Shown here piece after piece: positions 7,076 through 14,509 of a stretch of DNA of 44,931 nt. Under the pieces are notes generated by a model. The model made no database searches. It worked only from the letters and a program-made list of their open reading frames with translations, and was not told where the DNA came from. Location: positions 1 through 44,931 of the forward strand of contig JANQHF010000059.1 in NCBI GenBank assembly GCA_028282725.1, in the 5' to 3' direction. The position numbers were made by a program, and so were the translations under genes. This DNA comes from Saprospiraceae bacterium. GTDB taxonomy: Bacteria > Bacteroidota > Bacteroidia > Chitinophagales > Saprospiraceae. Numbering within the stretch: position 1 is the stretch's first letter; each line of letters starts with the position of its first letter.

Positions 7076-9072
7076 ATCAAAAAACTTGTGGATTGAATGG
7101 CATTTTGAACCCAGTAAATGGAACGCATGGCATACTTCCAAATTCCTCCCTTATCCGATTGGAGTGAAATGCTATTGTTGTTAAAATCGATGTCCAGAAA
7201 TAACTTTCTTTCCGGGTCAATTTCTGCAGAGACAATTCGGGCATCTCTGGAAAACTCCATTACAAATACTGTGGATTTGCCGTCCCACATTTCTTCGGAC
7301 ACGGTGCCGTCAGACCAGTTGATCCTGACATCGACCGGAACGATCAGGCTTCCCCAGCGTTCGAGCCGTACGGAACTGTAATTCGCACCAGGCGACGTCA
7401 ATCCTGACATCTTGTATTCAATTGTTCTATCTATCAGACCGGAAACAGGAGGTGTACGACCATTGAAAATATTCGTAACTGCATAATCACAGACCTTCGT
7501 ACCATCCAATACATCCGTCAGGAATTCTTCAATGACAGGAGTAAGAATATTGGGATGTCTTTCGAATTCTTCCAGGACCGCTGAAACAAAGTCGTCCTTC
7601 CTGGGATGAGCAAATTTATTCTGTTCGAAATAATTGCGCATCATTTCATCGAAATGCTCCTCACCGATATACCTCTTCAATGTCTGTAGTACAGTAGCCG
7701 TCTTGGAATAGATGATCCCCTTATAATCACGTCTTACGTCCCAGCTCCTGACCGCAATGGGGCCTATACTATGGTTGGGAAGACTTGCATATTCATTCCG
7801 GGTAAACGAACTGTTTCTGACGCGATAACCCAATAGATCGAAGAGCGAGGCGTCTCCATAGGCATCTTCCATGATACAGTCCTCGTAAAAGGTAACAAAT
7901 CCCTCGTCCAACCATGGATCTTCTTTCTCATTATTAGCCACCATCTGCATGAAGTATTGGTGCGCGAATTCGTGAATAATTAGGGACTCAAGTGATCGTA
8001 ATCCCTTGGGAAAGGCGTAAAATGAACCCCCGGTTATATAGGTGGGGTATTCCATAAATCCGGATCTCAATCCGTGAACAGGAGGATCGAGTATGGTCAA
8101 TGTCGAATAGGGATATTCTCCGACATGTTTGTCCATATATTCCAGCCCATGCAGCGCAGCATCGATCAATCTTGGTACCAGACGTTTGTGTATTTTTGGA
8201 TAGAGCAATCGGATTTCAACATGGCGCCATTGCTCTGTATGCACAAGCAAATTTGGCGATGCCACCCAACCGAAATCGATTACATCATCTGCATTGAATC
8301 TCGTGCTCACCCTTCCTTTGGCTCCCTCGACAGGTTCCTTGTACCACTCAAAACAACCACTTCCACCAAGCGTCAGTGATGCATCATGTTCAATCGTAAC
8401 ATCATAATTTCCATGATCTCCGTAAAACTCCATCTGACGTAGAAACTGGTGGCAATTCCAGCCCCATTCCCCATTCTTATCTTGTTCATACACACCCATC
8501 TTGGGATACCAATGGACAAAATGGTGGTGTCCATGTTCGGCAAAACCAGATCGCGAAATGATTCTTGGAAGTTTTGCCTCAATGACCATGTCCAGTGACA
8601 AGGTCGCTCCTGGTAAAATGGGTTGATCCAATACGATCTCGAGAACCGATTGATCGAGTGGATTGCCATCTGTCGGTTGGACGTAATACATGTCTGTGAT
8701 TTCTTTTTCGTTCTGAAAGGCTTCCACGACGCTGACCCAACCCCAGTCTTCATCTTTTCGATGACTTAAATCCTGCCCCATGACATTCATCATCGAACCC
8801 TTTAAATAGGAGCTCTGATTGTTCTTGAATGCGTTGAGGTACATATAGAGACGGATATTGCGGATCGTATCCGAACTCAGGTTTTTCCACTCGATCCATT
8901 CCCTTCCTTCCAGGGAATGAGTGATGTGGTCCAGGGTAATTTCAAATGTATAGTTGGCAATTCTCTGACTGAGAGCGGATGGTGAGATCGTCGGACTACA
9001 AGAATCAGCGTGCTGGCTGAACAAGCCAAAGTAAGAAACGAAAAGGCAGATTGTAAATCCTATTATTCGCAT
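7072..9072 (-). CDS. secreted M1-family (gluzincin) metallopeptidase
   Basis: A 666-residue protein starting with a signal peptide (FTICLFVSYFGLF). The zinc site is HEFAH at 367-371 with the third ligand Glu at 390 (WLDEGFVTF), the HExxH-x18-E pattern of M1 aminopeptidases. GFMEYPT (339-345) stands where M1 enzymes have the GAMEN exopeptidase motif and is degenerate, so strict aminopeptidase activity is uncertain. The N-terminal 200 residues have the beta-sandwich look of M1 enzymes. It is probably periplasmic or surface-exposed and used for peptide or protein turnover. It is the first gene of a three-gene minus-strand run and overlaps the next gene by four bases. Confidence 0.9.
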   Translation of the reverse strand: MRIIGFTICLFVSYFGLFSQHADSCSPTISPSALSQRIANYTFEITLDHITHSLEGREWIEWKNLSSDTIRNIRLYMYLNAFKNNQSSYLKGSMMNVMGQDLSHRKDEDWGWVSVVEAFQNEKEITDMYYVQPTDGNPLDQSVLEIVLDQPILPGATLSLDMVIEAKLPRIISRSGFAEHGHHHFVHWYPKMGVYEQDKNGEWGWNCHQFLRQMEFYGDHGNYDVTIEHDASLTLGGSGCFEWYKEPVEGAKGRVSTRFNADDVIDFGWVASPNLLVHTEQWRHVEIRLLYPKIHKRLVPRLIDAALHGLEYMDKHVGEYPYSTLTILDPPVHGLRSGFMEYPTYITGGSFYAFPKGLRSLESLIIHEFAHQYFMQMVANNEKEDPWLDEGFVTFYEDCIMEDAYGDASLFDLLGYRVRNSSFTRNEYASLPNHSIGPIAVRSWDVRRDYKGIIYSKTATVLQTLKRYIGEEHFDEMMRNYFEQNKFAHPRKDDFVSAVLEEFERHPNILTPVIEEFLTDVLDGTKVCDYAVTNIFNGRTPPVSGLIDRTIEYKMSGLTSPGANYSSVRLERWGSLIVPVDVRINWSDGTVSEEMWDGKSTVFVMEFSRDARIVSAEIDPERKLFLDIDFNNNSISLQSDKGGIWKYAMRSIYWVQNAIQSTSFLM

Positions 9073-9392
9073 CTGGCGAAAATAGGAAACAGCCTAATTC
9101 AAAACGAGTTAAATAACGAAATCTTTAATAGTGAATGGACCTTTTATGATTTGGCCTGAAGATTTTGCACAAAAATGTCCCAATGCTGATCTGTATCAAC
9201 GGTGACGTAGTCATTGAGTTTATCCAACTCCTTCTTAATTAGTGCTGTCCAGTCCAATTTGTCCTGATCTGCATGGCTCATATTGAGACTTTCTGGTATA
9301 TTGATAAGACGAAATACCAGGCCAAAGTCACATTGTGGCCCGGGTTCATGAGTTTTTGTAAAATAAGTGACAGGAAATTATAGGATTCTATT
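9073..9392. other. 320-base gap with a possible decayed gene
   Basis: Between the divergent peptidase and DoxX-like genes. It would hold both promoters; minus 9080-9110 contains TATTTTCG, one mismatch from TAnnTTTG, upstream of the peptidase gene. On the minus strand an open frame without a start runs from about 9377 to the TAA at 9144-9146 (see the separate entry). No RNA gene or strong hairpin is seen. Confidence 0.5.
9144..9281 (-). pseudogene. possible gene remnant or 45-residue small protein
   Basis: An ATG at 9281 opens a 45-codon frame containing KLDWTALIKKELDKL and QHWDIFVQNLQ, which reads like the helical C-terminal end of a normal protein. The same frame stays open upstream to a stop at 9380, giving about 30 further protein-like codons (including EPGPQCDFGLVFRL) with no usable start. 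This is what the 3' remnant of a truncated gene would look like, although a small gene starting at 9281 is possible (GAAAG lies about 10 bases upstream). The parent family is not recognised. Confidence 0.3.
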
Positions 9393-9740
9393 ATGTGGCA
9401 TCAATACTTATTTGCAGCATTTTTCATTTATGCCGGAATCAGCCATTTTCGAAATCCACGTTTTTTTCTGAGTATTACTCCGAATTGGGTACCGTTTCCA
9501 GGTACCATCAATGTGATCGTTGGAATCCTGGAAATCCTCTTTGGGACCGGTCTTTTAATCTATGAGACAGAAATTGTAGCAGCATGGTGTATTATTCTTC
9601 TATTGATTGCTGTTTTCCCCGCCAATGTTAAACATTTTCAAAAGGCGCGGAAAAAGAACAGGAATGTACTATTAACGCTAATCAGACTTCCTCTTCAACT
9701 GATGTTGATCTGGTGGGCTTACCAGTACACTTTGGGATAG
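9393..9740 (+). CDS. DoxX-like small membrane protein
   Basis: 115 residues with four hydrophobic segments: YLFAAFFIYAGISHF, INVIVGILEILFGTGLLIY, AAWCIILLLIAVFPANV and the C-terminal LIRLPLQLMLIWWAYQYTLG. The pattern AGISHFRNPRFFLSITPNW followed by AVFPANV and RLPLQ is typical of the short DoxX family proteins of Bacteroidota and Proteobacteria. Their role is poorly defined; links to thiosulfate:quinone oxidoreductase and redox stress come from distant relatives. It is convergent with the acyltransferase gene, five bases apart. Confidence 0.8.
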   Translation: MWHQYLFAAFFIYAGISHFRNPRFFLSITPNWVPFPGTINVIVGILEILFGTGLLIYETEIVAAWCIILLLIAVFPANVKHFQKARKKNRNVLLTLIRLPLQLMLIWWAYQYTLG

Positions 9741-9745
9741 CGGGC

Positions 9746-10351
9746 TCAGCTGGTAAACCTAGGATCTATGGTGAAATTTTCAGGCTTCTTTCCAATCAAG
9801 TCTTTGTAAAAATCATTGATTAGAGCCATATCCCTATTCTGATCACCGCCGGGTTGGATGACGACATCCCCTACTCCGGCAATTTTGTTCTTGTAATCCA
9901 GGAAGCCAAGTACGATCGGCACGTCAGCTTCCTGAGCTACCCAATAAAAGCCCATTTTCCAACGATCTCTTTTTTTTCGGGTTCCTTCGGGTGCTACGAC
10001 AAGAGATAATTGGTGATGCTGATCGAAGAGCTGTGCCATAAGCGTCACCTGGCTCAGACGCCGGGAACCTTCTTTTGGTGAACGATCGATGCCGAGTCCA
10101 CCGAGGGGTTTGATCAATAATCCAATCAATCCTTTTGTCCAGTTGTCCTTAATGGCAACCCTCATGGGTATTCCCAAAGTTAGAGTGGCCAATTTCAAGT
10201 AATAGGCATCCCAGTTTGAAGTGTGGGGTGCTGCGACCATAACACTTCGGAAGACATCAGCCGGAAAGGTTGTTTTCACCTTCCAACCCGATATCCATAA
10301 AAGCAGCTTACTGATCGTCTTACCCATTGCGGAATTAAAAATGGTTGGCAA
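9746..10351 (-). CDS. PlsC-like lysophospholipid/glycerol acyltransferase
   Basis: A 201-residue single-domain acyltransferase. The catalytic HX4D box is HTSNWD (about 43-48) and the substrate-binding block is APEGTR (about 119-124), both hallmarks of the 1-acylglycerol-3-phosphate acyltransferase superfamily. It lacks a long N-terminal membrane helix; the hydrophobic stretch GKTISKLLLWISGW may act as a monotopic anchor. It probably transfers an acyl chain in phospholipid or related lipid synthesis, but members of this short subgroup are not well assigned. It starts 43 bases after the purM stop and is likely the last gene of the permease-purM operon. Confidence 0.85.
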   Translation of the reverse strand: MPTIFNSAMGKTISKLLLWISGWKVKTTFPADVFRSVMVAAPHTSNWDAYYLKLATLTLGIPMRVAIKDNWTKGLIGLLIKPLGGLGIDRSPKEGSRRLSQVTLMAQLFDQHHQLSLVVAPEGTRKKRDRWKMGFYWVAQEADVPIVLGFLDYKNKIAGVGDVVIQPGGDQNRDMALINDFYKDLIGKKPENFTIDPRFTS

Positions 10352-10394
10352 AGATGGTAGAAATAATTGGATTAGTGAATTCTAAGTAATGGGC

Positions 10395-11585
10395 TCAGAG
10401 TTGATCATTGCTTCCATAGACATATGTGCCTTTCTCATCTTTTATTACCAACTCGTTGCTGGCCGAGTTTTGCACTTCACCGATGACCCGGGCGCCGATC
10501 CTAAAATTCGAAGCAATGGCGATGACGTCTTCTGCGATTTTTTTGTCACAGTAGATCTCAAGACGGTGCCCCATATTGAATACCTGGTACATTTCCTTCC
10601 TTGGCGTGCCGGATTCATGCTCTATCAATTGGAAGAGTGGCGGAGGATCAAATAAGTTGTTTTTTATGATCCTCTTATTCTCGACAAATTTCATCACCTT
10701 AGTCTGTGCACCTCCCGTACAGTGGATCAGCCCACTAACCCGGTCAAAATATCTATCAAGTATCACTTTAATTATTGGTATATAAGTTCTTGTTGGCGAA
10801 AGAATTAACTTTCCAATTTCTATTTCACCTATACCAGGGATTTCAATTTTATCAGTGAGTGATTTAGAGCCACTGTAGACCAGGTCGCTGTCGATGCTGT
10901 CGTCAAAGCTTTCCGGATAGAAGCCGGCATACTGATTGACCAGTACATCATGTCTTGCACTTGTCAGCCCATTGCTACCCATGCCCCCATTATATGCGGC
11001 CTCATAGGTACTTTGTCCATAAGATGCCAATCCGATGATTATATCGCCTTCTGATATGTCATTCCTGACCACCTGGCTTCTCGGTATTCTTCCGAATGCG
11101 GTGATCCCTACATCGATGGTTCGGACAATATCACCTACATCAGCAGTTTCTCCTCCTGCAAGGATCAACTGCACTCCTTGTTGTGCCATTTCATCCGTGA
11201 ATGACTGTGTGCCTTGAATTATTTCTTTGATGACTTCCCCTGGTATGATCGATTTGTTCCTTCCTATGGTTGAAGAAAGCACAATCTGGTTGACACAACC
11301 GGCACATGCCATGTCGTCTATATTCATGACGATAGCATCCTGAGCTATTCCTTTCCATACGCTCAGATCTCCCGTTTCTCTCCAGTAGAGATAAGCAAGA
11401 CTCGTTTTGGTACCGGCAGTATCTGCGTGCATAATATTGCAGAATTCCGGATCATTGGCTGCGTAATCCGGTAAGATCTTACAAAATGCCTGAGGAAACA
11501 GACCTTTGTCCAAATGGGCGATCGCCTCGTGTACTTCACTTTTCGATGCGGATACTCCGCGTTGCTCGTATCTGGATTGCGACAT
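10395..11585 (-). CDS. purM: phosphoribosylformylglycinamidine cyclo-ligase (AIR synthetase)
   Basis: Closes the imidazole ring in purine synthesis: FGAM + ATP gives AIR. Family blocks are the N-terminal YEQRGVSASKSEV, the ADTAGTKTSLAYLYW segment, MNIDDMACAG, GGETADVGDI and, in the C-terminal domain, GLIHCTGGAQTKV and NMGHRLEIYC. At 396 residues it is longer than E. coli PurM (345), as usual for the Bacteroidota form. The ATG at 11585 directly follows the stop of the upstream permease gene (TAAATG), so it has no leader of its own and its translation is coupled. No other pur genes are in the window. Confidence 0.93.
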   Translation of the reverse strand: MSQSRYEQRGVSASKSEVHEAIAHLDKGLFPQAFCKILPDYAANDPEFCNIMHADTAGTKTSLAYLYWRETGDLSVWKGIAQDAIVMNIDDMACAGCVNQIVLSSTIGRNKSIIPGEVIKEIIQGTQSFTDEMAQQGVQLILAGGETADVGDIVRTIDVGITAFGRIPRSQVVRNDISEGDIIIGLASYGQSTYEAAYNGGMGSNGLTSARHDVLVNQYAGFYPESFDDSIDSDLVYSGSKSLTDKIEIPGIGEIEIGKLILSPTRTYIPIIKVILDRYFDRVSGLIHCTGGAQTKVMKFVENKRIIKNNLFDPPPLFQLIEHESGTPRKEMYQVFNMGHRLEIYCDKKIAEDVIAIASNFRIGARVIGEVQNSASNELVIKDEKGTYVYGSNDQL

Positions 11586-12638
11586 TTATTCTCCTAATTT
11601 AATCCTGGGATCCAGAAATGCGTATGTGACATCCACCAGGATATTGATCATAATAAATAGTGAACTCGTAAATAATAACGCCCCCAAAACTACAGGTATA
11701 TCATAGTTTAACAAGGCATTCACAGTTACAAATCCAAGTCCTTTGAAATTAAAGATGAACTCGACGAAGAAAGCCCCGGCCAATAGTGCGGCAAACCAAC
11801 CACTCAATGCGGTTACAACCGGATTCAACGCATTCTTCAATACGTGATCCTTTATTACCTGGATGGAGGACAAACCTTTGGCCCGGGCAGCCAGCACAAA
11901 CTTTTCGTTGATGACGTCCAGCATACTTGATCTCATTAATTGTGCTACGATTGAAACCGGCCGGATGCCCAGTGCAATTGCAGGCAAGACCAGGTTTTTC
12001 CAAACCATGACTTCCTCACCAAAGTCGTCCAATTCCATCAGGCTGCCCTGGATATTCAAACCTGTAACAGATCGAAAATAATAGCCGAACAGTACGCCAA
12101 GGACAATTGCGGTGACATAACTGGGAACAGAATAACCAAGAGAACTCATCAGGATGACAAGACGATCCAGCCAACTGTCTTTGTAAATAGCGGCCAATAT
12201 GCCCAAGCAGATTCCAAGGACGATGGCAAGTCCAATGGCGCACAAGGACAAGATTAATGTATTGGGAAAGGCTTCAAATAACAATTCGCGGACGGGTCTT
12301 CCGGAGTGATATGATTCCCGCAGATAGGGCCACTTAATACCGATCAGCAGATCTCCGAATTGAGCATTGTGTCCTGTATACTCTGCGCGCCAGGTCTTTG
12401 GACTTCCTGCCACGAATGGGCTAAAATCTCTCAATGTATACAAGACCTGCATATGAAGCGGTTCGTCCAAACCCAATCGTTGTCTTTTCAGTGCCACCGT
12501 TGCCTCGTCCAACCTCTGTCCAAAGGTAAGTCGAGCGGGATCGACAGGAGAGAGATTGATGATCGTAGTTACAATGACCGTAACCAGGACCAGGACAAGG
12601 AGTCCATAAGTCAACCTTTCAAGCAAATACCTCAGCAC
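11586..12638 (-). CDS. DppB/OppB-type ABC transporter permease
   Basis: A 350-residue inner-membrane permease of the peptide/nickel uptake class. The N-terminal YLLERLTYGLLVLVLVTVIV helix, LGLDEPLHMQ loop, six membrane segments and the cytoplasmic coupling loop (RAKGLSSIQVIKDHVLKNAL, the EAA-type motif) are all present. It starts with GTG. A partner DppC permease, the two ATPases and a binding protein are all missing nearby, which is unusual: such genes are normally in five-gene clusters. Instead purM follows with no gap. The rest of the transporter must be elsewhere if it functions. Confidence 0.9.
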   Translation of the reverse strand: MLRYLLERLTYGLLVLVLVTVIVTTIINLSPVDPARLTFGQRLDEATVALKRQRLGLDEPLHMQVLYTLRDFSPFVAGSPKTWRAEYTGHNAQFGDLLIGIKWPYLRESYHSGRPVRELLFEAFPNTLILSLCAIGLAIVLGICLGILAAIYKDSWLDRLVILMSSLGYSVPSYVTAIVLGVLFGYYFRSVTGLNIQGSLMELDDFGEEVMVWKNLVLPAIALGIRPVSIVAQLMRSSMLDVINEKFVLAARAKGLSSIQVIKDHVLKNALNPVVTALSGWFAALLAGAFFVEFIFNFKGLGFVTVNALLNYDIPVVLGALLFTSSLFIMINILVDVTYAFLDPRIKLGE

Positions 12639-12904
12639 AGTTTAGGTGTATCCATAGAATGTAAATCAAACCTCACCGGCAAGGTTAAAGAATCTTTTGG
12701 TTTCATTCTCTATTCAAACAGACTAAGTTGAGTCATCATGTGCTACTCATTTACTTTTCTGTCACATCACCTTTTGATCCGTTGATTTTTTATCATACCA
12801 GGTGACATTCCAAGCTTTTTTTAATTCTTTTGTGGTCGTTTTTTGCTCAGGGGTGATTTGCAATCATCACACTTAAATGAACCTATAATCGTTCAATCAC
12901 TTAT
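12639..12904. promoter_or_regulatory. divergent intergenic region between permease operon and bshC
   Basis: 266 bases between two outward-pointing genes, so it should carry both promoters. On the minus strand TAACCTTG (about 12680-12690) is one mismatch from TAnnTTTG. Several T runs occur at 12785-12855. No protein-like frame or strong hairpin is visible. Confidence 0.35.
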
Positions 12905-14497
12905 ATGTATCAATTAGAGGAATTATCATACGATCGGATTCCGCAATTCTCGAAAAGGGACAAGGCTTATCAACTCGGTGACGAAAATTTACGTCCGTTT
13001 TATAAGCATGAAATGGTGATGGAATCCTTTGAAAAGATCATTGAGAATAGGAAGGGTTTTGAGATCGACCGTGACATGCTTGTCCAACAGCTCATGGAGC
13101 AATATGCTGATGTGCCGACCTCGATTCTTACTTCAAAGAATATTGAGGCACTGCGCCTTCCCGATACATATACCGTTGTCACGGCCCATCAACCCAGTCT
13201 GTTGACAGGACCTTTGTATTTTATTTACAAGATATGCAGTGCGATTGCGCTTGCGCAGAAAATAAACGAGGAATTAATAGAGTACTATATCGTTCCTGTT
13301 TTGGTGATGGGTGGTGAGGATCACGATTTCGACGAAATTGCCACCGTCAATATGTTTGGGAGTTCATATACCTGGAGTACGGATCAGGTTGGGCCGACCG
13401 GAAGAATGTCACATGACGGTTTGAGAGCAGTCCTTGATGATGTGCTTGAGAGACTGGGAGGCGGTGAGCACGCCCAACTTATGAAGAACATGATTTGGGA
13501 ATCACTGGAACATTCATCAACGTATGGTGAATTCATGTTTCTTTTTGTCGATCAATTATTTCGTGAATACGGCTTGGTGATCATCAATTTTGACAACCCG
13601 GTATTCAAAGAGAAACTTTTGCCTTACGTCATTTACGATGTCTCTGACGGTGATCCCTCGATGGCAGTCAACAGAGATCAAAGAGCTTTGGAAAAAGCCG
13701 GGTTTCAGGCGCAGGCCCACGTAAGAGATGTAAATATATTCTGGATAGATGGAAATCGCCATCGCGTAATCCTGGAAGAGGATGGTACCTATACTATCGG
13801 TGAAGAGACAATGAGCAAAGATGAAGTCATTGCGAGGATCAAAAGCTCTCCGGGTTCTGTGAGTCCGAATGTAATCATGAGACCGGTTTTCCAGGAGTTA
13901 ATTCTTCCCAACCTTGCCTATATAGGTGGAGGTGGAGAATTAGCCTATTGGATGGAAAGAAAGTCCTTGTTTGAGGGATGGGATCTGCCATTTCCCATGC
14001 TGGTCCGAAGGGATTCTGTGATGATCCTTGATAAGAAGACCAATCAGTGGCTTGACAAAAACAAGATGTCTTATATTGATTTGTTCCATCGTGAGGAACA
14101 GGTCATCGGCAAATATGCTCATAGTCAGGCAGAAGTGGATCTGAATCTGCATAGTGAAAAACAATTGATTCAAAGCGTATTTGAGACTATACGTGACCTT
14201 GCTGATAAGGTGGACCCTACACTTTCCAAAACCGTGTTGTCGGAAGCAGCCAAGGCAGATAAGTCAATCAGCTATCTCGAAAACAAATTATTGAAGGCGG
14301 AAAAAAACAAAAACGAGGTTGCCATTAACAAACTGAAAAATCTGAAATCCAGATACTTTCCCGGGAACGATGGACTACAGGAAAGACATGATAATTTTAT
14401 TCCCTACTTTCTAAAACACGGTCCTTCATGGTTTGACGAACTATTGAAGCATCTGGATCCATTGAACAGGAATTTCAAGGTCCTCCTCGAATACTAA
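12905..14497 (+). CDS. bshC: bacillithiol synthesis cysteine-adding enzyme BshC
   Basis: A 530-residue protein matching the usual BshC length. Typical blocks are VVTAHQPSLLTGPLYFIYKI (91-110), then PVLVMGGEDHDFDEIATVNM (131-150), and a C-terminal coiled-coil region (about 430-480: SISYLENKLLKAEKNKNEVA) followed by the closing DPLNRNFKVLLE. BshC joins cysteine to glucosamine-malate in the last step of bacillithiol formation, a low-molecular-weight thiol used in place of glutathione. BshA and BshB partners are not in this window. It is monocistronic here and convergent with the cyclase gene, 12 bases apart. Confidence 0.92.
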   Translation: MYQLEELSYDRIPQFSKRDKAYQLGDENLRPFYKHEMVMESFEKIIENRKGFEIDRDMLVQQLMEQYADVPTSILTSKNIEALRLPDTYTVVTAHQPSLLTGPLYFIYKICSAIALAQKINEELIEYYIVPVLVMGGEDHDFDEIATVNMFGSSYTWSTDQVGPTGRMSHDGLRAVLDDVLERLGGGEHAQLMKNMIWESLEHSSTYGEFMFLFVDQLFREYGLVIINFDNPVFKEKLLPYVIYDVSDGDPSMAVNRDQRALEKAGFQAQAHVRDVNIFWIDGNRHRVILEEDGTYTIGEETMSKDEVIARIKSSPGSVSPNVIMRPVFQELILPNLAYIGGGGELAYWMERKSLFEGWDLPFPMLVRRDSVMILDKKTNQWLDKNKMSYIDLFHREEQVIGKYAHSQAEVDLNLHSEKQLIQSVFETIRDLADKVDPTLSKTVLSEAAKADKSISYLENKLLKAEKNKNEVAINKLKNLKSRYFPGNDGLQERHDNFIPYFLKHGPSWFDELLKHLDPLNRNFKVLLEY

Positions 14498-14509
14498 GAG
14501 GAAAGCAAT

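Noticed and set aside
12360-12731. 123-codon plus-strand frame at the permease 5' end
   Set aside because: Mostly antisense to the permease gene; no ribosome site and no domain.
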